Part shown: piece after piece, positions 55,664-64,000 of the stretch
Position numbering within the stretch: position 1 is the first letter of the stretch
Layout: each line of letters starts with the position of its first letter
Assembly (NCBI GenBank): GCA_964615335.1
Contig: CAZTMT010000004.1
Span: forward strand, 161,493-225,492
Direction of reading: 5' to 3'
From: HR10 sp964615335
Lineage (GTDB): Bacteria; Acidobacteriota; Blastocatellia; HR10
DNA: 64,000 nucleotides
Program-made: the position numbers and the translations under genes
The notes under the pieces: model-generated
The model's database searches: none
What the model saw: the letters and a program-made list of their open reading frames with translations, nothing else
What the model was told of the DNA's origin: nothing

Positions 55664-56731
55664 ATGGGGAAGGAAGAGCCTCGGATTCTGGTCATTCACG
55701 CAGGGGCTCTGGGAGATTGCGTGCTCGCTGTACCTGCTCTTACGGCGCTGCGCCGGCACTTCCCCGAAGCATACGTGGAGCTTGCCGGTTATCCTTCCCC
55801 TCACGGCCTTCTGCAACGGCGCGGCCCTGTGGACCGGGTCGTCTCCATAGAAACTCTTGGCCTCTACCGGGCCTTCACCGGAGAGCTTCCCGAGGACCTG
55901 GCCGCCTACTTGAGAAGCTTCGACCTGATCATCTCCTGGTTCGGACATGGGGATGAGGGTTATCGTCGAGCGCTCGAAAGCCTCCGGGGCGGAGAGAGTA
56001 CCCCCCGCGTGCTCATCGCGCGTTCGACTCCTCCGGAAGGGAGCAGCGAGCATGCGGCCGATTACGTGCTGGGCACGCTCTCACCACTTGGAGTTCGCGC
56101 ACAAGATGTGGGGGATCGAACGCCTCGCCTGCAGCTTCTGGCTGAGGACCACGGAGCGGCGGAGCGAATCTTGCGAGATCTCGGTGTGAGAGGAGAGACT
56201 GGCTCGCCCCTTGTCGCCGTACATCCGGGAAGCGGGAGCCCTCGGAAGTGTTGGCCGGCCGAGCGCTTCGCCCAGCTCATCCGGCAGTTCGAGCGCCGGG
56301 GCCTGACAGTCCTTCTCCTTGAGGGGCCAGCCGACGCGAGCGTGATCGAACGCGTCCTTGCTGCCCGCCTCGCTGCCGGAGTGGCGCGCGAAGGCTCCGG
56401 GCCAGATGAGAGCCCCTCGAAGGGGGATCCATCTTTCGCGCGCGCGCACCTGCCGGTTCGCGTGAGCAATCTCCCTTTGCCGCACCTGGCGGCAGTTCTG
56501 GCGCGCTGTCATCTCTTTGTCGGCAACGATTCGGGCGTCACTCACCTGGCCGCTTCTGTGGGGATTCCCGTGATCGCCTTCTTCACGGTGACGGATCCGC
56601 AACGGTGGGGCCCTCGGGGACGTGTGACGATTTTGCGCGGCATGCCCGATGTCGCGGATGTCTTGAGAGAAAGCCTTCGGTTGCTGAAAGCGGGTCCGTC
56701 CGCGCCTCCGGACCGGCGAATTCTGGATTGA
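55664..56731 (+). CDS. Glycosyltransferase family 9 (heptosyltransferase-like)
   Basis: 355 residues. GT9 features: ILVIHAGALGDCVLAVPAL at the N-terminus, VAVHPGSGSPRKCWPAERFAQLI in the middle, and the nucleotide-sugar site CHLFVGNDSGVTHLAASVGIPVIAFF. Enzymes of this family add heptose or similar sugars to the lipopolysaccharide core at the inner face of the cytoplasmic membrane. Its stop codon overlaps the -35 box of the next gene promoter. Confidence 0.9.
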   Translation: MGKEEPRILVIHAGALGDCVLAVPALTALRRHFPEAYVELAGYPSPHGLLQRRGPVDRVVSIETLGLYRAFTGELPEDLAAYLRSFDLIISWFGHGDEGYRRALESLRGGESTPRVLIARSTPPEGSSEHAADYVLGTLSPLGVRAQDVGDRTPRLQLLAEDHGAAERILRDLGVRGETGSPLVAVHPGSGSPRKCWPAERFAQLIRQFERRGLTVLLLEGPADASVIERVLAARLAAGVAREGSGPDESPSKGDPSFARAHLPVRVSNLPLPHLAAVLARCHLFVGNDSGVTHLAASVGIPVIAFFTVTDPQRWGPRGRVTILRGMPDVADVLRESLRLLKAGPSAPPDRRILD

Positions 56732-56756
56732 CACGGCTTCACAAACTGTCTATTTT
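56728..56756 (+). promoter_or_regulatory. Promoter of the propeller-like protein gene
   Basis: TTGACA (56728-56733), 17-nt spacer, TATTTT (56751-56756), 32 nt before the ATG at 56789. Confidence 0.65.
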
Positions 56757-56788
56757 TCACAGCCGAAAAAAAGTCTCTGGAGGGCGAG

Positions 56789-58237
56789 ATGAAAGCGCAA
56801 CCCCAACAGGTTTTCTTCCTGATTGTGCTGGCGTCTTTCCCCCGAGTCGTGGAGGAGGCCTCTCAGATGCCCCTCCCTGCATTTCGGACGATCGAGGTCT
56901 ACACTGTCCTGGATGCGGGCAACGACAACACGGGGAGCATCACGCGAAATAACGCGACGACGGGAGACCTGGGAGGGACGACGGGCCTGGAGCGCGGCAT
57001 CGCCGTGCGGCCTGGCGATCCGACGATCGTCTACATCGCGCGAGGAGCGACTTCGACTGGAGATGGTCGTCCGGGAGGAGTCATCGGCCTGGCGGCCATC
57101 AAGCTCGTGGCCAAAAATGATGGCGATTTCAATCCGAAGACCGATCCCGATCTTCCGCTCGTGTACGTGGATACGGGATTGATCGTCTCCGGAGGGCAGC
57201 CAGCGAACTTCTCTTTCGTTCAGGGGATCACCTGCGATCCTGTGCTCGACAAGGTATGGGTCCTCGATGGAACGGGAGCGACTCCGCGCGTCTGGTATTT
57301 CGATGGAGGATCGGTGGGGGGAGCCGAGAACGGAGGGGATGTCGCTCGGGCTGCTGTCGCGCGGGGGATCACGCTGGCTTTTCAGGCGGATAATGCTTCG
57401 GGTCTGGGAGGTCGCGGTCACGCTCTGGCCGTGCGCTCGGATCCTCATAATCGGGATCGCCTCACCGTCGCCCTGGCTATGGGGAACCACATCGAAGTCT
57501 GGGAGAGCGCGGGCGGACCCTCCGGCCCCTGGAGCTTGCGGTTTGAAAGCAGCGCGGATCCGGATGGGGAGGGGCCGATGCCGGCTTTCGAGTCCGATTC
57601 GATTCGAGATGTCGCCTTCGATGAGAAAGGCGACATCTGGGTCAGTTCGGTTCGCGCGGAAGGGGGAAATTGGCTGCATCGCTACGACGGGCAGAGCGCA
57701 GGACGCCAGATTCTGGCGAGCGAGCACGTCGAGCTTCCTACAGCTTCCTTCATCCTCCAGCCGGAGGTCTTCGCGCGAGGGCTCAATGCCGTGAAGTTCT
57801 ATCGTCAAGGGGGGACGGTGTTCCTTCTGGCTGTGAATCGGAGCCGCGATCCGGCCCGCATTGCTCTTGTGCGCTATCGTCGTTTGGGAGATCGAGGGGG
57901 GTACACGTTCGAGCCCGTGGATGGATTCGGGAGTAACGTCATCGAAGCGCTTCAGGATGAGATCCTGAGCACGCTTCGGTTGAAAGGTTCCGCGCGAGAG
58001 ACGCAGCCGGGAGGGGGAACGGTGAATGGACTCATGTATCTGGCGCTCCCTTACTCTTCGGCGGGGGATCTGACGCTTCGGGAGAACGCGCTTTATCTGA
58101 ATGGATTTGTGACCGATCGGCGGAAAGGACAAACTCTCCCGACGTCCGGAATCCTTCGCGTGGAGTTCGCCCCGGATCGGACGGGTTCGGAGGCGGCGAC
58201 CGCACCGTCGCGTCACTTTCTCACAAATGGCCGGTAG
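56789..58237 (+). CDS. Exported protein of unknown function, probable beta-propeller
   Basis: 482 residues with a hydrophobic N-terminus (QVFFLIVLASFPRVVEEA) likely to be a signal peptide and a strong GGAGGG site. The body is rich in short beta segments and Gly/Asp turns, with recurring blocks such as ERGIAVRPGDPTIVYIARG, GHALAVRSDPHNRDRLTVAL and IRDVAFDEKGDIWVSSV, the last resembling an NHL or SMP-30-like propeller blade. No catalytic motif is recognised. Its 3' end overlaps the convergent VWFA gene by 25 bp. Confidence 0.7.
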   Translation: MKAQPQQVFFLIVLASFPRVVEEASQMPLPAFRTIEVYTVLDAGNDNTGSITRNNATTGDLGGTTGLERGIAVRPGDPTIVYIARGATSTGDGRPGGVIGLAAIKLVAKNDGDFNPKTDPDLPLVYVDTGLIVSGGQPANFSFVQGITCDPVLDKVWVLDGTGATPRVWYFDGGSVGGAENGGDVARAAVARGITLAFQADNASGLGGRGHALAVRSDPHNRDRLTVALAMGNHIEVWESAGGPSGPWSLRFESSADPDGEGPMPAFESDSIRDVAFDEKGDIWVSSVRAEGGNWLHRYDGQSAGRQILASEHVELPTASFILQPEVFARGLNAVKFYRQGGTVFLLAVNRSRDPARIALVRYRRLGDRGGYTFEPVDGFGSNVIEALQDEILSTLRLKGSARETQPGGGTVNGLMYLALPYSSAGDLTLRENALYLNGFVTDRRKGQTLPTSGILRVEFAPDRTGSEAATAPSRHFLTNGR

Positions 58238-59112
58238 CGTTGCGTCGCGTGGAGAGTGACCTCGGGGCGAGAGACGCGCACCTCGATCGCGTGCGCCCGC
58301 TTCGGATCGGGGGGGAGGGAAGAGGTATAGCCCAGAACGTAGTGAAAGCGGAGTTGTTTGGCCAGTTCGGTCAGGTTGCGGTCCAGTGTGGCCTCGGTCC
58401 GATAGACTTCGCCTCCGGTGGTCGCGGCCAGCCATTCGAGGTAGTCGTTTCGGGACGAGGGACGAGGCGTGACATAGATGGGATAGATGGTGACGAAGCT
58501 CCGCCGGGCCAGAGCCAGCGTCTCATCCCGTCGGGCTTCGGTGCTGCCTCGGTCCTGTCCATCGCTCACCAGCAGAAGCGCCGTGCGCATGTCTTGCTGT
58601 CGCTGCAGGCGTTCGAGGGCGATGGCGACGGCATCGTAGAGCTTGGTCACATCGGCGGGATCGCGCGCCGGTTCCAGGCCTTGCAGGGCCTGTCGCAGCC
58701 GATCCGCATTGAACGTGAAATCGGATTCGAGCCGGATGCTCGGACCGAAGGAGATCACCGAGACTTCATCGTGTGGCCCTAAGGTGAGAACGAATTCCAC
58801 AAGAGCGTCCAGGACCGGCCGCAGTCCCGGCGCGACGCTCGGGCTCACATCCACGAGGATGAGAATGCGCAAAGGGGCGCGCGGCGAGAGGAAACTCTCG
58901 ATCCGTTGCGCGCGCCCCAGCTCGTAGATCGCGAAATCTTCCTCTCGCAAATCCAGCAGGGGTTGTCCTGTGCGATCGAAGACTGTGACATTCACCCGGA
59001 CTCTGGATGCGCGCGTCGTGTCCTCTTGATGAGAAAGAGGGGGGCTGCTGGGAGGGTCCACTCCTGTAGCGAGTCCCCAAAAGAGCGCCGCGCCCAGGAG
59101 AAGTCCCCGCAT
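58213..59112 (-). CDS. Exported VWFA-domain protein of the acidobacterial type
   Basis: 299 residues: signal peptide, a beta region with VNVTVFDRTGQPLLDLREEDFAIYE that precedes the VWA fold in acidobacterial proteins, and the VWA domain with the MIDAS motif DVSPS (ILILVDVSPSV) and LLLVSDGQDRGSTEARR. It ends with a beta strand pattern VLGYTSSLPPDPKRAHAIEVRV also typical of the group. VWA domains bind protein ligands through a metal ion. Last gene of the second ECF operon, 5 nt after the PDZ gene. Confidence 0.9.
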   Translation of the reverse strand: MRGLLLGAALFWGLATGVDPPSSPPLSHQEDTTRASRVRVNVTVFDRTGQPLLDLREEDFAIYELGRAQRIESFLSPRAPLRILILVDVSPSVAPGLRPVLDALVEFVLTLGPHDEVSVISFGPSIRLESDFTFNADRLRQALQGLEPARDPADVTKLYDAVAIALERLQRQQDMRTALLLVSDGQDRGSTEARRDETLALARRSFVTIYPIYVTPRPSSRNDYLEWLAATTGGEVYRTEATLDRNLTELAKQLRFHYVLGYTSSLPPDPKRAHAIEVRVSRPEVTLHATQRYRPFVRK

Positions 59113-59117
59113 AGCGT

Positions 59118-60827
59118 TCAGTTCGAGGGGAGGCGGAGGTTCACGACAAGCCGCTCGCGGTTGCGTACAAGGCGAACAGGGATGACGTCGGCCGTCAGCT
59201 CGCGCAGGGCGCGAAGCATATCGGCTCGGTTCCGAATGGAGATAGATCCTATTCCGATGAGCACGTCTCCCGCCTGGAGTCCCGCTGCAGCAGCCGGTCC
59301 GCCGGGGATGACCTCGAGGATGAGAACGCCCCTTTCCAGGCGCACGCCGAAAAAGTCCGCGAGCTGCTCGGTGAGATCCATCAGGCGGAGCCCCAATCGG
59401 GTCGGAGTCCATCGCGGGACCGGCGCGGCGGGCGCGCTTGGTCGTGATACCGAGGTGGGATTCTCGGCGCTCACGGAGCGAGGACGTTCCTCAATAGGGA
59501 TGAGAAGATGCTGCAGGTCTCCTTTTCGCCAGATCGTGACGGGGACCGAAATCCCCACGGGGGTTTGGGCGATCAACTGGGCGAGCATTTCGACGGAAGT
59601 GATTTGCTGGCCGCGATACTGCACAAGGGCGTCACCGGGCTGCACTCCCGCGCGCTCGGCCGGACTGCCGGGGATCACCTCCATGACGACGACAGCGGAT
59701 GGAGGGAACGCGGCGCGTTCGCTCTCTTTGAGCTCCTGGAGATTCGCCACGCGGACTCCGATCCATCCGGAGGGGCGAGGCTGGGGGGCATCCTGCGGGA
59801 CGGCAGATCGGCTGCTCCGAGCCCGTGCGACCAACTGCCCCACAAGCGCACGCAGATTCTCCATCGAACGCATGACATATTGCTGGGCCCCTTGCTCCTC
59901 AGCTACTCCGAGAACTTCGCCTCTCTCGTTGAGGACGACCCCTCCATCGGCCGACCAGCTCTCGTCCGGAAGCTCCACAAGCCATGTGGATCGAGAGGAG
60001 GAGGGGGCGCGATCGCTCGGGACATCCGCGGAAGCCTCCACGGGCGTTTGAGCCTTCAGGCGTGCGGCCTCCAGTTTGATCTTCACTGGGAGAAGCTCGC
60101 GCCAGGAGGGGAAGGTGCCTTTCCCCACGGGGCGAGGAGCCGAAGCCGAATCGCGGGTGTCTGTCGAATCCACACGCAGCGCTTCGTGGAGACGTTCTAT
60201 CTCGGGGACCGGAGCCAGAATCCTCACCGGTGTATCTGCCTCTTGCCGCAATCCCTCTCGAACAAAGGCGGGAGGAGCAATGCCCAGAGAGGGGACTTCC
60301 AGTACGGCATATCCCGTAGCCTCATCGCATCCAAGAAGAGTCGGGCGGAAGATGCGTCCGTCGGAGGTCACGACTCTCACATCCGCTTCCCGCTGTTCGG
60401 GGCTCAGATTCATGAGGCGGACCAGAATGCGACCGCGCTCGTCCACGACCAGTCCTGTGGTGACGTTGGTGACATATTGGGAGTGTATCAGGCCATCCAG
60501 GACGGAAGCTTGCATCCCCTGTCGCCGCACATTCTCCAGAAGATCGCGCACGCTGATGCGATGGATGACCGTGACCAGCCACGGGGGCGAAGATTCCGAG
60601 CGCGAGGCCGCCGGGGTGCCCTGGGCCTGAAAAGGCGAGAAAGTTTTCCAGGAGGATTCGACATCGGCCATTTGTGCGTGCGCGGAGCGGCAGAGAAGGA
60701 CCAAGACGACCGCGAGCTTCGCACCCGGCCATGCGACCGCCTCACCGTGTCGCCAGCGTACAAGAGCCCGCGCGCCCCATCGCGCGCGAAGCTTCAAGGC
60801 GATCTCTCTCAGCTCTCTCAGGCTCAT
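59118..60827 (-). CDS. HtrA-like two-PDZ protein with inactive protease domain
   Basis: 569 residues: signal or anchor segment near residues 30-52, a trypsin-like domain (about 85-340), and two PDZ domains (about 350-445 and 475-565; VVVMEVIPGSPAERAGVQPGDALV and LILEVIPGGPAAAAGLQAGDVLI). All three catalytic positions look lost: the NHVV histidine region reads VRLMNLSP, the DLAVL aspartate region reads GYAVLEV, and the GNSGGP serine region reads SADGGV. It should bind peptides but not cut them. It starts by ATGA overlap with the anti-sigma gene, so a sensor or chaperone role in the envelope stress pathway is inferred. Confidence 0.85.
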   Translation of the reverse strand: MSLRELREIALKLRARWGARALVRWRHGEAVAWPGAKLAVVLVLLCRSAHAQMADVESSWKTFSPFQAQGTPAASRSESSPPWLVTVIHRISVRDLLENVRRQGMQASVLDGLIHSQYVTNVTTGLVVDERGRILVRLMNLSPEQREADVRVVTSDGRIFRPTLLGCDEATGYAVLEVPSLGIAPPAFVREGLRQEADTPVRILAPVPEIERLHEALRVDSTDTRDSASAPRPVGKGTFPSWRELLPVKIKLEAARLKAQTPVEASADVPSDRAPSSSRSTWLVELPDESWSADGGVVLNERGEVLGVAEEQGAQQYVMRSMENLRALVGQLVARARSSRSAVPQDAPQPRPSGWIGVRVANLQELKESERAAFPPSAVVVMEVIPGSPAERAGVQPGDALVQYRGQQITSVEMLAQLIAQTPVGISVPVTIWRKGDLQHLLIPIEERPRSVSAENPTSVSRPSAPAAPVPRWTPTRLGLRLMDLTEQLADFFGVRLERGVLILEVIPGGPAAAAGLQAGDVLIGIGSISIRNRADMLRALRELTADVIPVRLVRNRERLVVNLRLPSN

Positions 60828-61570
60828 AGAATTCTTCGACGTCCCTCCGGAAGGGATCCTCCCGATCGCGGCACAAGAGGTCGTGAGCCGAAGACGACCG
60901 GGGGAATGGCCAGAACGCTCTCCTCCTGCGTCTCTTCATTTCGCAGCAGCAAGATAACGCCGTCTTGAGGGAGGACTTCGCTCGGCACATTCTGTTCAGG
61001 AAGCGATAACCTCTGGCTCATATGGGAGACCCTGGCCGGGCTTGGTCCTTCAAAGGGACGAAGAGACGCGGAAGGGACGCGCGTCCTCCCCGCAAGCGCC
61101 AGGGACTTCGTCGCAAAGCTCTCTGGGGAGCGCGCCACGGGCGCTCTCGGAGACGAAGGAGCCGGGGATTGGCTCTCGGAGCTGGGCTCAGAATCTTGAG
61201 GGTTCGGAGAACGGGGCGCGGGAATGGGTGGGAGAACCGCCTGGTGAGGGGCTTGCCCTTCTCGCTTGGGAAAGAGCACGAAAAGAAGAGCGAGCGCGAT
61301 CCCTCCCAGAGCAGTCCAGGCGAGTGCGCGCGGCCACGGCACCAGAGGACGCGCCGGACGCAGGGGCTGAGCGTGCATTCGCGCGCGGAGCCGATGTCCG
61401 AAGTCGTCAGGGACAGGGACATCAGCCAGCTCAGCCAGCACCGATCGGAGGCGCCGCACCTCCTCAAAGTAGGCGTGACAGGCGGCGCATTCAGAAAGGT
61501 GCGCGCGCGCCCTCTCCGAGACGGGGCGGTCCGGCTCCAGCTCTTGTCGAACGTGCGCGCAGATCATCAT
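60824..61570 (-). CDS. Zinc-finger transmembrane anti-sigma factor
   Basis: 248 residues: N-terminal zf-HC2 site (Cys4, His-x3-Cys-x2-Cys in AHLSECAACHAYF), a membrane helix (ALAWTALGGIALALLFVLF) and a disordered Pro/Ser-rich periplasmic part ending with a small beta-like segment. It pairs with the sigma factor directly upstream (9 nt gap). Confidence 0.85.
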   Translation of the reverse strand: MMICAHVRQELEPDRPVSERARAHLSECAACHAYFEEVRRLRSVLAELADVPVPDDFGHRLRARMHAQPLRPARPLVPWPRALAWTALGGIALALLFVLFPKREGQAPHQAVLPPIPAPRSPNPQDSEPSSESQSPAPSSPRAPVARSPESFATKSLALAGRTRVPSASLRPFEGPSPARVSHMSQRLSLPEQNVPSEVLPQDGVILLLRNEETQEESVLAIPPVVFGSRPLVPRSGGSLPEGRRRIL

Positions 61571-61579
61571 CTTCCTCCT

Positions 61580-62317
61580 TCATGCGGAATCCGAGAGATA
61601 CACGCGGAGTTTCTCTCGGAGAAAATTCCGCGCCCGGTTAATACGAGACTTCACCGTGCCCAAAGGCAGGCGCAGGATCTCGGCGATCTGTTCGTAGTCC
61701 AGGCCCTGAATATCCCGGAGAATCAGGGCCGTTCGATACTTCTCCGGAAGCGAGGCCACCGCGCGCGCGACGATCTGCCGCTTCTCCTCGCGCAGGAGCC
61801 AGGCCTCCGGCAGAGGGCGCGCATCGGGCAGATCGAAGGTTCTCTTGTCTTCCCCATCGGAGGTCCCCAGAAGGGAAGCCAGCGAGATCACGTTCCAGCG
61901 TTTCCTCCGGCGCAATTCGCTGATGGCCAGATTGGTCGCGATCTTGTAGAGATAGGTCGAGAAGTTGTGGTCGGCTCGGTACCGATGCGCGTTTCGATAG
62001 AGCCGGACGAAGGTCTCCTGCGCCAAATCCAGTGCGACCTCGTAGTCGTTGAGCATGCGATAGAGGTAACCGGTCATGGGCGATTGATACCGCCGGACCA
62101 GCTCATCGAAGGCCCGTTCATCCCCCTCCCGCACGGCCTCCATGAGATCGTGATCGCTCCACTGCGCATATTCCCTCGGCAGCGCCAGGGGCGTCACATC
62201 GGCTCCCACCTGGTCCTCGGGCGCTGTCACTCCCATGTGCGCGATGGCCTGCTCCATGTCGCCGCTCGCCTCTGCTGTCACGATGCGTCCGGTCTCCTGG
62301 TTCCAAAAAGTCGCCAA
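61580..62317 (-). CDS. ECF-type RNA polymerase sigma factor (RpoE-like)
   Basis: 245 residues from a TTG at 62317 that has GAAGGGGA just before it; an internal ATG 20 codons later is the alternative. Sigma2 region DLAQETFVRLYRNAHRYR and FSTYLYKIATNLAISELRRRKR, sigma4 region LPEKYRTALILRDIQGLDYEQIAEIL and GTVKSRINRARNFLREKL are clear. The N-terminal 45 residues are an unusual acidic extension. Probably controls its own operon, which includes the PDZ and VWFA proteins. Confidence 0.9.
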   Translation of the reverse strand: MATFWNQETGRIVTAEASGDMEQAIAHMGVTAPEDQVGADVTPLALPREYAQWSDHDLMEAVREGDERAFDELVRRYQSPMTGYLYRMLNDYEVALDLAQETFVRLYRNAHRYRADHNFSTYLYKIATNLAISELRRRKRWNVISLASLLGTSDGEDKRTFDLPDARPLPEAWLLREEKRQIVARAVASLPEKYRTALILRDIQGLDYEQIAEILRLPLGTVKSRINRARNFLREKLRVYLSDSA

Positions 62318-62326
62318 GGGTCCCCT

Positions 62327-62770
62327 TCAGTGGACGTGGTCCATCGAGGGGGGAGAGGGCATCCTCTCCGGCTTCGCGAGAAGACCGACAGGCAGAGGAT
62401 GCTCGTGAAAGAGCGTCGAGTTGACCAGCGTCTGCACAATGTAGGTGCCCGCCCAGGGAAAGGTCACATTGGCGAAGATCGTCACGTTATCCGCGTGTCC
62501 TCCCGGCGGGATCGTGAAGCTCGCCGGATGCGAAGCCGCGATCGCCTGCTTGCGATCCGGGGAGAGGATGCGGACTTCCGAGAGGTACTCTCCTTCGCCC
62601 CGCCAGTGGTGAACGACGGCGAATTTCAAAAGGGTGGCCGGGAGATGAGGCAGCCATATGGCCGAGAAGACCCCGACGAGCGTCAGCTTATTCCCCACCT
62701 CCAGGCGCACATCGTCGCAGAGGATCGAGTAGACCAGTTCCAGCGATGAAGGGGCCTGCGCGTGTGTCAT
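62327..62770 (-). CDS. Conserved protein of unknown function (DUF6941-like)
   Basis: 147 residues. The N-terminal part SILCDDVRLEVGNKLTLVGVFS is the recognisable feature of a small family of uncharacterised bacterial proteins; I assign the DUF number from memory. A predicted beta-sandwich follows, and the C-terminus is Pro/His-rich. No signal peptide. It precedes the sigma factor by 9 nt and is probably cotranscribed. Confidence 0.6.
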   Translation of the reverse strand: MTHAQAPSSLELVYSILCDDVRLEVGNKLTLVGVFSAIWLPHLPATLLKFAVVHHWRGEGEYLSEVRILSPDRKQAIAASHPASFTIPPGGHADNVTIFANVTFPWAGTYIVQTLVNSTLFHEHPLPVGLLAKPERMPSPPSMDHVH

Positions 62771-62802
62771 CGTCGCCGGCTCCTCAGGTCGCGCCCAGGA
62801 AG

Positions 62803-63261
62803 TTACCGCCAGAGCCTTCGGGCTTTGAATTCGCGCTCCTCGCGCGTTCCATCCGGGCGCGTGAGGGTCATCTTTCCCACCAGCTCCTCCTCCGTCATGC
62901 GCCCGGAGAAGCGAAGGGTCATCCCGGAGGCTCGAACAGTGAATTGAATATGCTCGCCGCGAGCCGTTCCTGTGAGGCGATAGGACGTCCCCTGGTCGCT
63001 TCCGTCAAAAAGGACATAGGTGCCGCTCACCCGATCTCCCTGGCGCGTCACGATGATGTTCGCTCCGACCAGCGTGTTCCGTTCGGCGCTCCATTTGACG
63101 TTCGAGTAGCGCCGCGTGACGGACGTCGCTTGCTGTTGCGCTTCTTCTTGTGAGGTCCCTATCCACGGAGAACCCCAGCTCGGGCTCCCCGCCCAGATCA
63201 TGAGAGCGTGCGCAAGGATCGTCCCTCCGATCAGGATCGAAAGCGTCGTCTGTCTTCTCAT
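62803..63261 (-). CDS. Exported protein of unknown function
   Basis: 152 residues with a signal peptide (LSILIGGTILAHALMIWAGS) and a strong AAAGGAGG ribosome-binding site. The mature part alternates short beta strands (IIVTRQGDRVSGTYVLFDGS, SGRMTEEELVGKMTLTRPDG), resembling small lipocalin-like or beta-barrel domains. First gene of the run leading to the ECF sigma factor, 32 nt before the next gene. Function unknown. Confidence 0.65.
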   Translation of the reverse strand: MRRQTTLSILIGGTILAHALMIWAGSPSWGSPWIGTSQEEAQQQATSVTRRYSNVKWSAERNTLVGANIIVTRQGDRVSGTYVLFDGSDQGTSYRLTGTARGEHIQFTVRASGMTLRFSGRMTEEELVGKMTLTRPDGTREEREFKARRLWR

Positions 63262-63394
63262 TCCTCATTCCTCCTTTCCTCAAAGTGTCACTCCTCCCCG
63301 AAGTTCACCCATGCGCCCCTTTATCATAGCATACCCCAATTGAAGCCTGTAGCGGGACCAAGGGCGAATTTCTCGCAAAAGGCCCAAGGACGAC

Positions 63395-63422
63395 TTGCGC
63401 AAGCCGAGATTTTTGCTATTAT
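63395..63422 (+). promoter_or_regulatory. Promoter of the tRNA-tuf operon
   Basis: TTGCGC (63395-63400), 16-nt spacer, TATTAT (63417-63422), 43 nt before the first tRNA. A short AT-rich stretch surrounds the -10 box in otherwise GC-rich DNA. Confidence 0.65.
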
Positions 63423-63465
63423 TTAGGTTTTGTCTGGGACGAAATGGGGAGTCCGTTGTGCGCGA

Positions 63466-63541
63466 GCCGGTGTAGCTCAGATGGCAGAGCGGCTGACTTG
63501 TAATCAGCAGGTCGTGGGTTCGAATCCCGCCACCGGCTCCA
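63466..63541 (+). tRNA. tRNA-Thr (anticodon TGT)
   Basis: Complete cloverleaf: acceptor GCCGGTG with CACCGGC, D arm, anticodon stem GCTGA/TCAGC with loop CTTGTAA, T arm GTGGG-TTCGAAT-CCCGC, and an encoded CCA end. Confidence 0.97.
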
Positions 63542-63610
63542 GGGTCTTTGGGTCTTTGAGAGAGGCGATGAGTTGAGGTCCCCGGGAGATCGCGGGGGGG
63601 CCCATGCGGT

Positions 63611-63699
63611 GCAGGGGTGGCAGAGCGGCCAAATGCACCGGGCTGTAAACCCGGCGGGCTTCGGGCCCTTCGGAGGTTCGAATCCTTCCCCCTGCACCA
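63611..63699 (+). tRNA. tRNA-Tyr (anticodon GTA)
   Basis: Acceptor GCAGGGG with CCCCTGC, anticodon stem CCGGG/CCCGG with loop CTGTAAA, a long variable arm as expected for tRNA-Tyr, TTCGAAT T loop and an encoded CCA end. Confidence 0.96.
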
Positions 63700-63722
63700 G
63701 GTCTTCTGTCGAGGAGCGTCGA

Positions 63723-63799
<77 letters not shown>

Positions 63800-63840
63800 A
63801 TGACTTTTTCTTTTTGGTCAGACCGAGTATGATTATCGGG

Positions 63841-63916
63841 GCCCACGTGGCGCAGTTGGCAGCGCACGTCCTTGGTAAGGACGGGGTCACCGGTTCAAGT
63901 CCGGTCGTGGGCTCCA
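63841..63916 (+). tRNA. tRNA-Thr (anticodon GGT)
   Basis: Acceptor GCCCACG with CGTGGGC, anticodon stem CGTCC/GGACG with loop TTGGTAA, T loop TTCAAGT and an encoded CCA end. It is the last tRNA before tuf. Confidence 0.96.
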
Positions 63917-63946
63917 GAAAGAGATCACTCATGTGAGGAGATTTTT

Positions 63947-64000
63947 ATGGCCAAGGAGCGGTTTGAGCGGACGAAGCCGCATGTGAATGTGGGGACGATA
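63947..64000 (+). CDS. tuf: Elongation factor Tu, N-terminal start only
   Basis: The 18 codons before the window end read MAKERFERTKPHVNVGTI, the near-universal start of EF-Tu. GAGGAG lies 6 nt before the ATG. Order tRNA-Thr, Tyr, Gly, Thr, tuf is the same as the E. coli tufB operon. Confidence 0.95.
   Translation, partial: MAKERFERTKPHVNVGTI

Overview
The window is a GC-rich (roughly 60 percent or more) bacterial chromosome segment. It most likely comes from a thermophilic member of the Acidobacteriota. The lineage pointer is a secreted VWFA-domain protein of the type typical of Acidobacteria (58213-59112), together with families of secreted beta-propeller, TPR and zinc-finger anti-sigma proteins. 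The thermophily pointer is a speD-bpsA pair (48946-50351) for branched-chain polyamines. BamD and an ADP-heptose-type glycosyltransferase indicate a Gram-negative envelope. Both assignments are inferences; no rRNA is present.

Layout. 1-3 kb: end of a DegT/EryC1 aminotransferase, an exported acetamidase/formamidase and a divergent purine permease. 2.9-6 kb: haem operon ccsA/hemX-hemA-hemC on the minus strand. 6.2-9.9 kb: a Lon-family protease with degenerate ATPase motifs and a PLP aminotransferase. 9.9-13.1 kb: a translationally coupled trio of ketosynthase, methyltransferase and FAD reductase. 13.2-16.1 kb: rhodanese and the F0 genes atpI-atpB-atpE without F1 genes. 16.2-21.6 kb: a variable stretch with a large exported protein, an MNT/HEPN toxin-antitoxin-like pair flanked by a duplicated gene end, and a gene split by an in-frame TGA. 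21.7-27.3 kb: cupin, NtrY/NtrX-type two-component system and an exported TPR protein. 27.3-35.5 kb: an Rrf2-suf operon (rrf2-sufB-sufC-sufD-sufS-sufU-sufT plus an aldo/keto reductase). Its sufB carries a complete 360-residue intein with a LAGLIDADG endonuclease.

35.6-36.5 kb is a non-coding block of about 900 bp. It is built from two opposed arrays of structured repeats whose hairpin stems show compensatory changes. 36.7-48.8 kb is a long plus-strand run: class III-type sirtuin, larC, metG, tatD, EEP hydrolase, PASTA protein, rpe, bamD, valS, nadC. 48.9-50.5 kb: bpsA and speD behind a promoter with a conspicuous inverted repeat. 50.9-55.5 kb: a tiny exported Cys-rich peptide gene facing an ECF sigma/anti-sigma/CHAT-TPR operon. 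55.6-58.2 kb: GT9 glycosyltransferase and an exported propeller-like protein. 58.2-63.3 kb: a second ECF sigma/anti-sigma operon with a catalytically dead HtrA-like PDZ protein and the VWFA protein. 63.4-64 kb: the ancient tRNA-Thr-Tyr-Gly-Thr-tuf cluster.

Recurring style. Most co-directional genes overlap by ATGA, implying translational coupling. Several promoters place the -10 box only 10-15 nt from the start codon, suggesting leaderless or near-leaderless transcripts.
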